From positions 167,358 through 231,357 of the forward strand of contig VGEP01000001.1 of the NCBI GenBank assembly GCA_016869215.1: a DNA stretch of 64,000 nt. Reading direction: 5' to 3'. Origin of the DNA: Alphaproteobacteria bacterium (GTDB lineage Bacteria > Pseudomonadota > Alphaproteobacteria > Rhizobiales > Xanthobacteraceae). A program made the translations under genes and the position numbers. A model generated the notes under the pieces. The model had not been told where the DNA came from, ran no database searches, and worked only from the letters and a program-made list of their open reading frames with translations. The number at the start of each line of letters is the position of its first letter. Within the stretch, counting starts at the first letter, position 1. Of the stretch, positions 7,508 to 16,707 are shown piece after piece.

Positions 7508-9184
7508 TCAGACCATTCCAGCCGCGATCTTCTCGGCAATCATGATCGTCGGGATGTTGGTGTTGGCGCGCGGCACGGTCGGCATGATCGAGGCGTCGAC
7601 CACGCGCAGCCCGTCGATGCCGCGAACCCGGCCCATGCGATCCACCACCGCATCGCGGTCGGTGGACGCCCCCATCCGGCAGGTGCCGGCGACATGGAAC
7701 ATGCCCGCGACGTTCTGGCGGACGTGTTCGGCGAGCGCCTCTTCGTCCTTCACCAGCAGCGCGAGGTCAACCTTACGGTCGGCGAGCGTCGCGAACACCG
7801 GGCCGGCGGCGGCAGGCACGACGTCGGTCAGCCAGGCCACAGCGAGGCTCTTCGCGGCGTTGGACGCGCTCTTGCGATTCAGCTCTCGCAGGCGGTCGGT
7901 GAACTTGACCGGGAAATTCACTCCGGCAAGGCCCCGCGCCGCCGCATAGGCCAGCATCTCGACCGACAGCTGAAAGCCTTTCATCAGGCGCCGGAGGTCG
8001 AGTTCATGGCCGGCGAAGTTCATTTCGACCAGCGGTTCCTGCCGCGGGTCCAAGGACCGCAGCGCGACGCGGCCGCGGCCCGCAGGCTTCCACAGCGACG
8101 GCGCGAGATTGGCGATGCGCTGGCCGAGCGCGCTCCATGACGTCTTGCTCTGGACGTTGATGTACATGTCGGTGCGCGGCGCGCCGGCGAGGCCCGAGGA
8201 AAAGCGCAGCACCGTGGTCGGATGCGGCCGCAGCGATCGCGCCTGACGCGCGTGCCGCGGCAGGTGAAAGCCGATGAACAGCAATGAATGATTCGACAAG
8301 TTGGCGCCGACGCCCGGCATGTCGGCACGCACCGCAATCCCATGGTCGCGCAGGTGCGCGGACGGGCCGATGCCCGAGCGCATCAACATCGCCGGCGAAT
8401 GGATGCCGCCGAGACAGAGGATGACTTCGCGGCCCTGAAATTCGCGCCGCTCACCGGCGATGTCGGCCACCGCTCCCGTGGCGCGGCGGCCGTTGAATTT
8501 GATCTCGGTCAGCATCGCCTGCGTGACGATGCTCAGGTTTGGCCGCGCGCGTACGTCGGAGGTGAGATAGCAGATCGCGGACGAACCGCGCTTGTCCGGC
8601 CAGCTGCTGATCGGCACCGAGGCGTAGCCGTCGCGGAAGTCGGCGTTCATGTCGGCGACGTAGGGTAGTTGCCGCTCGGAGGCGAATTCGTAGAACGCCT
8701 TCGACAGCGGCGGCCAATCGCCTTGCGGCGTGCGCCGCACGGGGACGGGACCGTCCGCGCCATGCACGCCGCCGCCGAAATCGAAGTCGTGTTCGAGCTT
8801 GCGAAAATACGGCAGCACGTCGTTCCAGCCCCAGCCGGATGCGCCGAGCTGCTCCCACTCGGCATAGTCGTCCGGCGTGCCGCGCAGAGCGACCATGCCC
8901 ATGACGGAGGAACCGCCGCCCATGATTCGGCCCTGCGAATAGCCGACCGGCGGCGAATTGCTCGCAAGCCGCCAGTGCACCTTCAACTCGGGCCAGAAAT
9001 AGGCAGGGTTGTAGTAGGAGCCGGGATAAGTATCGAGCACGTCGCGCGGCTCGCGGCCGGGCGGCGTGTCCTGCCCCGCCTCGAGCAGCAGCACCGAATG
9101 GCCGGAGCGCGCCGACAGCCGGTTGGCCAGCACGCAGCCTGCCGCCCCCGCGCCGACGATGATGGTGTCGAAACTCTGGTTCAT
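7508..9184 (-). CDS. GMC-family FAD-dependent alcohol oxidoreductase
   Basis: A 558-residue glucose-methanol-choline oxidoreductase, of choline/alcohol dehydrogenase length. The N-terminal FAD motif is IIVGAGAAGCVLANRLS (about 8-24). The GMC signatures are visible as GRIMGGGSSVMG and, later, GREVILCLGGIHSPAMLMRS; the C-terminal catalytic region reads FHVAGTCRMG. It oxidises a primary or secondary alcohol to aldehyde or ketone, and the substrate is unknown. No secretion signal is present. It is divergent from the CoA-transferase at 9374 and may handle an alcohol intermediate of the same pathway. Confidence 0.88.
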   Translation of the reverse strand: MNQSFDTIIVGAGAAGCVLANRLSARSGHSVLLLEAGQDTPPGREPRDVLDTYPGSYYNPAYFWPELKVHWRLASNSPPVGYSQGRIMGGGSSVMGMVALRGTPDDYAEWEQLGASGWGWNDVLPYFRKLEHDFDFGGGVHGADGPVPVRRTPQGDWPPLSKAFYEFASERQLPYVADMNADFRDGYASVPISSWPDKRGSSAICYLTSDVRARPNLSIVTQAMLTEIKFNGRRATGAVADIAGERREFQGREVILCLGGIHSPAMLMRSGIGPSAHLRDHGIAVRADMPGVGANLSNHSLLFIGFHLPRHARQARSLRPHPTTVLRFSSGLAGAPRTDMYINVQSKTSWSALGQRIANLAPSLWKPAGRGRVALRSLDPRQEPLVEMNFAGHELDLRRLMKGFQLSVEMLAYAAARGLAGVNFPVKFTDRLRELNRKSASNAAKSLAVAWLTDVVPAAAGPVFATLADRKVDLALLVKDEEALAEHVRQNVAGMFHVAGTCRMGASTDRDAVVDRMGRVRGIDGLRVVDASIMPTVPRANTNIPTIMIAEKIAAGMV

Positions 9185-9373
9185 GCGACAACGATACGCG
9201 GCGGGCTACAAATGTGGACGGCAATTGAAGCACGCCCGGCGGAAGGCGTCCAAGGGCGAAGCGCGCTGCGCCGCGGCATCGGCGATGGAACCGGCTTTGC
9301 GCTGCGGTAACACCGGTGGGATACTGCCGCGACCGCCGTGGCGGTCGTGTGGAATTCGGGATCGGGATTGGAA

Positions 9374-10600
9374 ATGTCCAAACCGCTTGCGGGAATTCGG
9401 GTCGTCGAACTGGCGAATTTCATCGCCGGACCGCTGGCGGGCACGCTGCTTGCCGATATGGGCGCCGACGTCATCAAGATCGAGCCGCCGAACGGCGATA
9501 TGGCGCGGCACACGCCGCCGATCCGCAACGGCGAGAGCACAAGCTTCGCGGCGCTCAACCGGAACAAGCGCAGCCTCGTGCTCGATCTGCGCAAACCGCA
9601 GGCCTGCGATATCGTCCGCAAGCTGGCGGCACAATCGGACGTCCTGCTCGAAGCTTACCGGCCCGGTGCGCTGGACAAGCTCGGGCTCGGGCCGGAGCAG
9701 ATCAAGGCCGCCAATCCGAAGATCGTCTACACATCTGTGTCCGGATTCGGCCAGACCGGACCGGAGCGCCGGCGCGCGGGCGTGAACCTGATCATCGAGG
9801 CCTTCTCCGGCGCGCTGTCGGTCACCGGCGAGCCCGGCAAGATGCCGATGCGGCCGGGCGTGCAGACCGCCGACGTGTTCGGCGCATTGTTTGCCACCTA
9901 CGCAACGCTGGCGAGCCTGGTCGGCACCGGCCGCACCGGCGAGGGCCGCATCGCCGACGTATCGCTGGTCGAAGCTTCGATTGCGGCCGCGGCCTGGGAA
10001 GCGGCGGAATATCTCGAAACCGGCAACGTGCCCCAGCCGCTCGGCCACCGGCACCGCCTGAACGCGCCCTATCAACTGTTCGAGACGCGCGACCGCCGCC
10101 ATATCGCCATCGGCGCGCCGAACGACATGTTGTTCGGAAAGCTCATGCAGACGCTCCGGCTTGAGCAGCACCTGAGCGATCCGCGCTTCGCAACCTATTC
10201 CAAGCGCAAGACCAACGAGGACGCGATCGTTGCGGTCGTCGAGGCCGCAATCCGCGAACGCGAATCCGGCGAACTGGAAGCCGCGCTGATGGAGGCCGGC
10301 GTGCCGTGCGCGCGCGTGAACAACTTCAAGGAGGTGTTCGAGCACCCTCAAATCGTGGCGCGCGAGATGCTCAAGACCGTCGAGCATCCCAAGCTCGGAC
10401 CGATGAAAGTCGCTCGCAATCCGGTCCTGCTCGATCACGATGGACCGGAGATCGAGCGGCCCTCGCCCACACTCGGCGAGCATTCCGAAGTCATTCTGCG
10501 CGAGCTGGGCTACGGCGTCGCAGAGATTAGCGATCTTGCCGCGGCCGGCGTGACGCGGCTTGCGGCGCCGAAACCGCCCAACGCGACCGCCGCGGAATAG
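9374..10600 (+). CDS. CaiB/BaiF family III CoA-transferase
   Basis: A 408-residue class III CoA-transferase that moves CoA between acids through aspartyl-CoA chemistry. The N-terminus (LAGIRVVELANFIAGPLAGTLLADMGADVIKIE) is the family hallmark. Asp167 in PGVQTADVFG aligns with the catalytic Asp169 of formyl-CoA transferase. I chose ATG at 9374 because family similarity begins immediately after it. The next gene, an HpcH-type CoA-ester lyase, starts 7 bases later. A CaiB transferase followed by such a lyase is the layout of itaconate, methylsuccinate and citramalate-type pathways, so an activated dicarboxylic acid is a reasonable guess. Confidence 0.88.
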   Translation: MSKPLAGIRVVELANFIAGPLAGTLLADMGADVIKIEPPNGDMARHTPPIRNGESTSFAALNRNKRSLVLDLRKPQACDIVRKLAAQSDVLLEAYRPGALDKLGLGPEQIKAANPKIVYTSVSGFGQTGPERRRAGVNLIIEAFSGALSVTGEPGKMPMRPGVQTADVFGALFATYATLASLVGTGRTGEGRIADVSLVEASIAAAAWEAAEYLETGNVPQPLGHRHRLNAPYQLFETRDRRHIAIGAPNDMLFGKLMQTLRLEQHLSDPRFATYSKRKTNEDAIVAVVEAAIRERESGELEAALMEAGVPCARVNNFKEVFEHPQIVAREMLKTVEHPKLGPMKVARNPVLLDHDGPEIERPSPTLGEHSEVILRELGYGVAEISDLAAAGVTRLAAPKPPNATAAE

Positions 10601-10607
10601 CCTCGCC

Positions 10608-11489
10608 ATGCCCCTGCCCCGCAGCTTTCTTTACGTCCCCGCCAACCGCGACAAATTTCTCGAAAAGGCGCTCGGCCTGCCGGCGGATGCCTTCATCCTC
10701 GACTTGGAGGACTCGGTGCCGCTCGCGGAGAAGGCCAATGCGCGCCAAGGCGTGCGCGAGTACGCGCCCAAGATTTCCGGCGACCGCGCCTGGGTGCGCG
10801 TCAACGGCCTGGAGACCGGATTGGCCGAAGCCGATCTCGACGCCACGATCGGCGTCGGCGGCATGGCGGGCATCTTCCTGCCGAAGGTCGAGACGCGCGA
10901 AGAGGTGGTCCGCTGGGATAGCCTCATTGCCGGCGTGGAGAAGGCGCGTGGGCTCGCCTACGGCGCAACCAAGCTCGTGCTCGGCATCGAAAGCGCCAAG
11001 GGCGTGCTCAACGGCTACGACATGGCGCAGGGCGCCTCGCGCGTTGCCACTTTGGCTTTCGGCGGCGCGCAGGATGGCGACCTCAACACCGACCTCGGCT
11101 GCGCCTGGTCGTTCGACGGGCCGGAGATGATGCACGCGCGCTGCCACACGCTGCTGTGCGCGCGCGCGGCGGGCTTCGACACACCGCTCGACGGCGTCTA
11201 TGCCAACGTGCGCGATCCCGAGGGCTTCGAAAAGGACACCGCGCTGTCGCGCCGGCTCGGCTACCGCGGGCGAAAGCTCATTCATCCGTCGCAGGTCGAG
11301 CCGTGCAACCGGCTCTACGCGCCGGGCAAGGCCGAACTCGACTACTACTCGCGCGTCATCGAAGCGTTCGAGAAGGCCGTGGCCGCAGGCAGCGCATCGA
11401 CCACGGTCGACGGCAAGATGATCGACGAAGCGATGGCCAAGGCCGCGCGGCGGGTCCTGGACGAAGCCAAGGTGCAGATCGCACGTTGA
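10608..11489 (+). CDS. HpcH/HpaI (citrate lyase beta)-family CoA-ester lyase
   Basis: A 293-residue TIM-barrel lyase of the CitE/malyl-CoA lyase group. The beginning (PRSFLYVPANRDKFLEKA...ILDLEDSVP) is diagnostic, and the metal-binding acidic residues lie in VLGIESAKG and FGGAQDGDLNTDLG. The reaction is probably Mg2+-dependent aldol cleavage of a beta-hydroxyacyl-CoA to acetyl-CoA or propionyl-CoA plus glyoxylate or pyruvate. It follows the CoA-transferase by 7 bases and almost certainly acts on the CoA ester made there. The ATG at 10608 is supported by the family N-terminus. Confidence 0.87.
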   Translation: MPLPRSFLYVPANRDKFLEKALGLPADAFILDLEDSVPLAEKANARQGVREYAPKISGDRAWVRVNGLETGLAEADLDATIGVGGMAGIFLPKVETREEVVRWDSLIAGVEKARGLAYGATKLVLGIESAKGVLNGYDMAQGASRVATLAFGGAQDGDLNTDLGCAWSFDGPEMMHARCHTLLCARAAGFDTPLDGVYANVRDPEGFEKDTALSRRLGYRGRKLIHPSQVEPCNRLYAPGKAELDYYSRVIEAFEKAVAAGSASTTVDGKMIDEAMAKAARRVLDEAKVQIAR

Positions 11490-11495
11490 TCTGCC

Positions 11496-12422
11496 TTACT
11501 TCGCCCGCCCCATCCGGTACGGCTTGAGGATCGCGTAAACCGTCTCCTGCGTCGGCGTCGGCACGCCAAACTTCTTGCCCAGCGCGACCACCCTTCCCGC
11601 GAGCCAGTCGAGCTCCAGGCGATTGCCGGAATCGAGATCGTTCGCCATCGACGCCTTCATGGTCGGCGGGAACGCCGCGACCGAGCGCTCCAGCTCGACG
11701 GGGAAATCCGCCGGGAAACCGACGCCGGCGGCGCGTCCGACCGCCATGGTCTCATTCATCAGCCGCCAGAAGAACGCGCACATGTCCGGATCGTCGCGAA
11801 TCGCGCCGAGCGTCTGGCGCGTGCCCGCGGTCGCGCCCGACGTGCCCGAAAGCATCACAAATTTCTTCCAGATTTCGAGCAGCATGTTCTCCGCAACCGA
11901 TATGTCGAGGCCTTCGGCCCTGTTCATGTCTTCGACATAGCGGAGCAGCAGCGCGTCGGACCTGCCGTCGACGCGGCCGCAGCGGATGCGCGCCATGGTG
12001 CCGGTGTGGCGGATGACGCCGGGCGCGGCGATCTTCGACACAACCACGGTAATGCCGCCGACAATCGCATCCACGCCGAGGATTGGCGAAAGCCGCTCGA
12101 CGCTGTCGACGCCGTTCTGCACCGTGATGACGCGGGTGTTCGGTCCGACCAGCGGCCGCGCCTGCTCGCCGGCGCTCTCGGTGTCCCACAGCTTGACCGC
12201 GAACAGCACCACGTCGACCGGGCCGATAGTCCTTGGGTCGTCGGTGACATTGACGTCCTTCAGGTGCAGGTCTCCGAGCGGGCTTTCAACCTTCAGCCCG
12301 TCGCGGCGGATGGCGTCGCGGTGCGCGCCGCGCGCGATGAAGACGACATCGTGACCCGCGGCGGCCAGCCGCGCGCCGAAGTAGCCGCCGACCGCGCCCG
12401 CCGCCATCACCGCAATCCGCAT
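11496..12422 (-). CDS. Ketopantoate reductase-family protein
   Basis: A 308-residue NAD(P)H-dependent reductase of the PanE/ApbA family. The dinucleotide motif reads MAAGAVGGYFGARLAAAGHDV at the N-terminus, and the helical C-terminal half carries DLDSGNRLELDWLAG, the family's substrate-binding helix with conserved Glu-Leu-Asp. Alphaproteobacteria often have several paralogues in catabolic clusters that do not make pantothenate, so panE is not assigned. GAGGAAGG precedes the ATG. It follows the DUF35/thiolase-like pair on the minus strand by 12 bases and is probably in one transcript with them. Confidence 0.82.
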   Translation of the reverse strand: MRIAVMAAGAVGGYFGARLAAAGHDVVFIARGAHRDAIRRDGLKVESPLGDLHLKDVNVTDDPRTIGPVDVVLFAVKLWDTESAGEQARPLVGPNTRVITVQNGVDSVERLSPILGVDAIVGGITVVVSKIAAPGVIRHTGTMARIRCGRVDGRSDALLLRYVEDMNRAEGLDISVAENMLLEIWKKFVMLSGTSGATAGTRQTLGAIRDDPDMCAFFWRLMNETMAVGRAAGVGFPADFPVELERSVAAFPPTMKASMANDLDSGNRLELDWLAGRVVALGKKFGVPTPTQETVYAILKPYRMGRAK

Positions 12423-12434
12423 CGCCCCTTCCTC

Positions 12435-12740
12435 TTACTTCGCGCGCCCATACGGCGCCTCGCCTTCCTGGAACAACACAATCCGCGCTCCCGGCCCGGA
12501 CTCGTCGAGCAGACCGACCGTCATACAGAGATCGTCCGTCACCCGCACGTTGGCGATCCGGCGCGGCTGCCAGTTCTCCTGGCCGAGCATGTGACGGATG
12601 ACGGAGATTTCTTCCACCGTCGCCTCGTGCACGCGCTCATTCTCGAAGCGGGCGCCATGGCAATGCGGACAGAGAAGCCGTTCGGGAAACAGCGCCGCAT
12701 TGCAGCCCGTGCAGCGCCAGATGGTCACGCCCGGCATCAT
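12435..12740 (-). CDS. DUF35 zinc-ribbon/OB-fold protein
   Basis: A 101-residue protein with a rubredoxin-like zinc ribbon (Cys10, Cys13, Cys24, Cys27) followed by a small OB fold. This is the DUF35 pattern of partners for thiolase-like enzymes, such as the ChsH2 DUF35 domain that works with Ltp2. Its ATG overlaps the stop of the thiolase-like gene (ATGA), so the two are translationally coupled and probably form a complex. The OB part may bind acyl-CoA. Confidence 0.83.
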   Translation of the reverse strand: MMPGVTIWRCTGCNAALFPERLLCPHCHGARFENERVHEATVEEISVIRHMLGQENWQPRRIANVRVTDDLCMTVGLLDESGPGARIVLFQEGEAPYGRAK

Positions 12741-13891
12741 TCGGCGCGCTCCAGAATCGCCGCCGCCGCCGTGCCGCCGTAACGGTACATGGTCATGCCG
12801 TAGCCGGTGACGGCCGCAAGCCGTGCATTCGCGACCTGCCGTTCGCCGGCGCGGTGCTGCAATTGCAGCACGGCTTCCGAAATCCCGTTCAGCCCGCCCG
12901 CCGGCCCGCCGGGCTGGCCCGCAGAAAGCATTCCGCCCCAGGTGTTCAGCGGGAGCTTTCGTTCGGCAACGGTCACGCGACAGAATCGCGCAAGGTCGTT
13001 GCCGGGTACCAGGCCAAGGTCGTTCGCCTGCGCCAGCACCATGGTCGGATAGTCGTCGTAAATGCTGGCCACGTTAATGTCGTCCGGGCCGACGCCCGCC
13101 TCGCGCCACAACTCGGCTGCGAACGTCGCAATGCCGGTCTGCAATCCGTCGCCCGCCTGATTGTCGTAATTGAAGCTCGCGCGATGGGCGCGCACGCGCA
13201 CACCGGGCCGTCCCTTCGGCGCGCGGTCGGGCCGCGCCACGATCACGGCCTGCGCACCCGCCACCACCGGCACGCAGTCGTAGCGCGACAACGGGTCGGC
13301 GACGAGCGGAGCCGCAAGATATTCCTCCATGGTCAGCGGCGCGCGATAGACTGCGAAAGGATTCTTCGCGGCCCACGCGCGCTGCGCGATGGCGATGTGG
13401 CCGTAGTCGAACTTCTCCAGTCCGTACCTTTTCATCTGGCGGCTTGCGACCAGCGCATAGACGCCGTTCGGTCCGCCATGGCCGAGCGGGGCCAGATGCT
13501 TCTGCGTGACGGTGTTGAAGTTCGCCGCGACCTTGGCGTAGCCGGCGAGCCCGGTGGCGTCGCCGCCCAGCACCAGCACCGTCTCCGCCGCGCTCGCCTC
13601 GACCGCGCGCAGCGCGTGGCCGAGCATGTTCATCGCCGAGGAGCCGCCGTTGCTGTCCTGCATCAGCCAGCGCAGCGACAGGCCGAGCTTCCACGCAAGG
13701 TCGACGGCAGTGTCCGGCGCGAGCGACAATGAAGCCACCGCGAGGCCCTGAATGTCGCACGCATCCATCGTGGCGTCGGCAAGTGCCGCCGCAACCGCGT
13801 CGCGCATGAAGGTCTGCGTCGACTGGCCTGGCTCGGGCCGCCGCACGTAGGCCGATTGTCCGACTCCGACGATGGCGGCGTTTTGGAACAT
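12737..13891 (-). CDS. Thiolase-like protein lacking thiolase catalytic residues; probable Ltp2-type aldolase
   Basis: A 384-residue SCP-x/thiolase-fold protein. The position of the nucleophilic cysteine is occupied by serine (SNGGSSAMNMLGHAL), and the normally invariant GHP histidine reads GQP in LSAGQPGGPAGG. Ordinary thiolysis is therefore unlikely. Members with these losses that pair with a DUF35 protein, such as Ltp2 of steroid side-chain degradation, are retro-aldolases using tyrosines; Tyr residues are present in SIYDDYPT. I infer an acyl-CoA aldolase. It is divergent from the CocE-type hydrolase at 13962, with 70 bases between. Confidence 0.8.
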   Translation of the reverse strand: MFQNAAIVGVGQSAYVRRPEPGQSTQTFMRDAVAAALADATMDACDIQGLAVASLSLAPDTAVDLAWKLGLSLRWLMQDSNGGSSAMNMLGHALRAVEASAAETVLVLGGDATGLAGYAKVAANFNTVTQKHLAPLGHGGPNGVYALVASRQMKRYGLEKFDYGHIAIAQRAWAAKNPFAVYRAPLTMEEYLAAPLVADPLSRYDCVPVVAGAQAVIVARPDRAPKGRPGVRVRAHRASFNYDNQAGDGLQTGIATFAAELWREAGVGPDDINVASIYDDYPTMVLAQANDLGLVPGNDLARFCRVTVAERKLPLNTWGGMLSAGQPGGPAGGLNGISEAVLQLQHRAGERQVANARLAAVTGYGMTMYRYGGTAAAAILERAE

Positions 13892-13961
13892 GGTCTTTCG
13901 CGTCTCCCGCCATCAATGTTAGCGTCAATAAGGCCCGCCGACAGCAACAGACACATCAAAG

Positions 13962-15695
13962 ATGAAGTCCGAAGTCCGCGACGGCATGAAGATCGATTGG
14001 GACGCGCCGGTCGAAATGGACGACGGCGTCATCCTGCGCGCCGATGTGTTCCGCCCGGTCGCGGACGGCCGATATCCGGTGATCCTGAGCTACGGCCCCT
14101 ACGCCAAGGGCCTGTCCATGCAGGAGGGCTACAAGAGCGCCTGGATGCGGATTACCAAGGCCGCGCCGGAGGTGCTGGAAGGCTCGTCGAACAAGTACCA
14201 GAACTGGGAACTGTTCGACCCTGAGAAATGGGTGCCGGACGGCTACGTGCTGGTGCGCGTGGATTCGCGCGGCGCGGGCCGCTCGCCGGGCTTTCTCGAA
14301 ACCTGGTCGCCGCGCGAAGCGAAGGACATCGCGCTCTGCGTCGACTGGGCCGGCGTGCAGCCCTGGTCGAACGGCAAGGTCGGGCTGCACGGCATTTCGT
14401 ACTACTCAATGAACCAGTGGCAGGCGGCGCCGTTCAAGCCAAAACACCTGGCGGCGCTGTGCATCTGGGAAGGCTCGTCGGACTATTACCGCGAGCTTTG
14501 CCGCCACGGCGGCATTTTGAGCGACTTTTATTCAAGCTGGTATCCGCGCCAGGTGACCGCCGTGCAGCACGGCGTCGGCGACCGCGGCCCGAAGAGCGTC
14601 GTCACCGGCGAGCCGGTGGCGGGGCCTGCGACACTGTCCGAAGCCGAATTGAAAGCCAACCGCGCCGACTGCGACGGCGACGCGCTGCGCCACGTCCTGA
14701 TAGACGACTACCATAGAGCGCGGCTGCCGAAGTTCGATGACATCGACACTCCGCTGTTCTCGTCGGCCAACTGGGGCGGCATGGGCCTGCACACGCGCGG
14801 CAATTTCGAAGGCTTCATGCGCGCGGGCTCGAAGCGGAAATGGCTCGAAGTCCACGGCGACACGCATTTCACATTGTTCTACGCAAAATACGGCCAGGAT
14901 CTGCAGCGCAAGTTCCTCGACCATTTCCTGAAGGGCGCCGACAACGGCTGGGACAATCAGCCAAGGGTGCTGGTGAACGTGCGCCATCCCGGCGAAAAAT
15001 TCGTGCCGCGCGCGGAGAACGAATGGCCGCTCGCGCGCACGCAATGGACCAAATTTTACCTGCATCCGAACCGCGAACTCGATCTCACGCCCGCCGTCGA
15101 CGGAGCCACGCTGATCTACGAGACCCAGAGCGACGGCGTGACGTTTTCGACCGAGCCGCTTGCGCAGGAGATGGAAATCACCGGACCGGTCGCAGCCAAA
15201 CTGTTCGTGTCGTCGGACACCGCCGACGCCGACCTGTTCCTCGTGCTGCGGGTGTTCGATCCGCTCGGAAAGGAAGTGGTGTTCGTCGGATCGAACGATC
15301 CGCGCGTGCCGGTGGGCCTCGGCTGGCTTCGCGCCTCGCATCGCAAGCTCGATCCGAAGGAGAGCAAGCCGTGGCGGCCCTGGCACACTCACGACGAGTT
15401 GTGGCCACTGAAGCCCGGCGAGCCTGTGGAACTCGACGTCGAAATATGGCCGACCTCCATCGTGGTGCCGAAGGGTTATCGCCTCGCGCTGAGCGTTCGC
15501 GGCAAGGACTACGAATACGACGGCTCGGACGCGGCGCTGCCGCACGCGCCCTATCCGATGAAGGGCGTCGGGCCGTTCACCCACACCAATCCGAAGGATC
15601 GCCCGCCGGAGATTTTCGGCGGCAAAAACACGCTGCACTTCGGCGGGCACTTTGCGCCTTATCTGCTTCTCCCCGTCATTCCAGGACAGATTTGA
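13962..15695 (+). CDS. CocE/NonD-family alpha/beta hydrolase (paralogue 1)
   Basis: A 577-residue hydrolase of the Xaa-Pro dipeptidyl-peptidase/cocaine esterase family. It has an N-terminal alpha/beta-hydrolase domain with nucleophile Ser146 in LHGISYYSMNQW, and a C-terminal jelly-roll domain starting near MEITGPVAAKLFVSS. It begins with the signature EVRDGMKIDWDAPVEMDDG that the other two paralogues at 20169 and 61837 share. No signal peptide is seen, so it is cytoplasmic. Family members cleave esters, amides or acyl-peptide bonds. The Gfo/Idh gene starts one base after its stop, so they form an operon. Confidence 0.87.
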   Translation: MKSEVRDGMKIDWDAPVEMDDGVILRADVFRPVADGRYPVILSYGPYAKGLSMQEGYKSAWMRITKAAPEVLEGSSNKYQNWELFDPEKWVPDGYVLVRVDSRGAGRSPGFLETWSPREAKDIALCVDWAGVQPWSNGKVGLHGISYYSMNQWQAAPFKPKHLAALCIWEGSSDYYRELCRHGGILSDFYSSWYPRQVTAVQHGVGDRGPKSVVTGEPVAGPATLSEAELKANRADCDGDALRHVLIDDYHRARLPKFDDIDTPLFSSANWGGMGLHTRGNFEGFMRAGSKRKWLEVHGDTHFTLFYAKYGQDLQRKFLDHFLKGADNGWDNQPRVLVNVRHPGEKFVPRAENEWPLARTQWTKFYLHPNRELDLTPAVDGATLIYETQSDGVTFSTEPLAQEMEITGPVAAKLFVSSDTADADLFLVLRVFDPLGKEVVFVGSNDPRVPVGLGWLRASHRKLDPKESKPWRPWHTHDELWPLKPGEPVELDVEIWPTSIVVPKGYRLALSVRGKDYEYDGSDAALPHAPYPMKGVGPFTHTNPKDRPPEIFGGKNTLHFGGHFAPYLLLPVIPGQI

Positions 15696-15696
15696 A

Positions 15697-16707
15697 ATGG
15701 TACGCGCCGCCATCGTCGGACTGGGCCGCTGGGGCCGGTCGCTGGTCAATGCCGTGCACGGTAAGACCGACGCAATCCGTTTCACCGCCGCCTACACGCG
15801 CACCCGCGCCAGCGCCGAGGACTTCTGCCGCGAGAAGGGCATTCCAATGCTGGCGCGGTTCGAGGACGTGCTGGCGAGCCGCGACATCGACGCCGTGGTG
15901 CTGGCGACGCCACACTCCAGGCACGCAGAACAGGTGATGGCCGCAGCCGCGGCGGGCAAGCACATCCACGTCGAGAAGCCGCTCACCCTCGACCGGCCGA
16001 GCGCGGAGGCGGCGGTCGCGGCGGCCAGGCGCGCCGGCATCGTGCTCGCCGTCGGCTTCAATCGGCGTTTTCACCCCTGCGTCGTCGAGGTCCGCAACCG
16101 ATTGCACGATGGGCGGCTCGGCGAGGTCATGTCGATCGTCGGCCAGCACACCACCTCGACGGCGCAGTTCGTGCCGTTCGACAACTGGCGCGCCCAGCCC
16201 GACGAGGCGCCGGGCGGCGCCATCACCGCGGTCGGCGTGCATTCCATCGACCACATGATCGAGTTCGCAGGCAAAGTCCGCGACGTGCTGGTGAGCACCG
16301 GCCGCTACATCAAGGGCGGACCTTCGGACGACACCACCAACATCATGCTGCGGTTCGAGAGCGGCGCGACGGGATTGCTGTTCTGCTCGGTCGCGACCGC
16401 GACCACCTTCAGCCTGAGCGTGTTCGGCACCAAGGGGCTTGCGGAAATTTCGCGGCCGAACCTGCAGCACTTCCGCTTCGTGCCGGTCTCGACCGTCGCG
16501 CCGACCGGTCCGGTGACCGCGCCGCCGGACGAGATCGTCGAACATCCGACCTTCGACATGCTCAACGCCGAGCTGATCGAATTCGCCCGCTGCATCGAGG
16601 CGAAGCGGCCCTACCCGGTCGCCATCGACGAGGTGCTGCACGGCATGGCGGTGTTCGATGCGGTCGTGAAATCGGCCAAGAGCGGACAAGTCGAGCGCGT
16701 CGATTGA
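15697..16707 (+). CDS. Gfo/Idh/MocA-family NAD(P)-dependent oxidoreductase
   Basis: A 336-residue protein with an N-terminal Rossmann domain (AAIVGLGRWGRSLVNAV) and the family Glu-Lys-Pro motif in HIHVEKPLTLD, where the lysine is catalytic. Members oxidise or reduce sugars, inositols and other secondary alcohols, or cleave C-heteroatom bonds; the substrate is not evident. I chose ATG at 15697, one base after the hydrolase stop. Its own TGA overlaps the ATG of the following aldo/keto reductase, so 13962-18896 appears to be one transcript. Confidence 0.83.
   Translation: MVRAAIVGLGRWGRSLVNAVHGKTDAIRFTAAYTRTRASAEDFCREKGIPMLARFEDVLASRDIDAVVLATPHSRHAEQVMAAAAAGKHIHVEKPLTLDRPSAEAAVAAARRAGIVLAVGFNRRFHPCVVEVRNRLHDGRLGEVMSIVGQHTTSTAQFVPFDNWRAQPDEAPGGAITAVGVHSIDHMIEFAGKVRDVLVSTGRYIKGGPSDDTTNIMLRFESGATGLLFCSVATATTFSLSVFGTKGLAEISRPNLQHFRFVPVSTVAPTGPVTAPPDEIVEHPTFDMLNAELIEFARCIEAKRPYPVAIDEVLHGMAVFDAVVKSAKSGQVERVD

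Noticed and set aside
11496..12422. panE (pantothenate synthesis)
   Set aside because: Family match only; the context is catabolic and paralogues are common, so the specific role cannot be supported.
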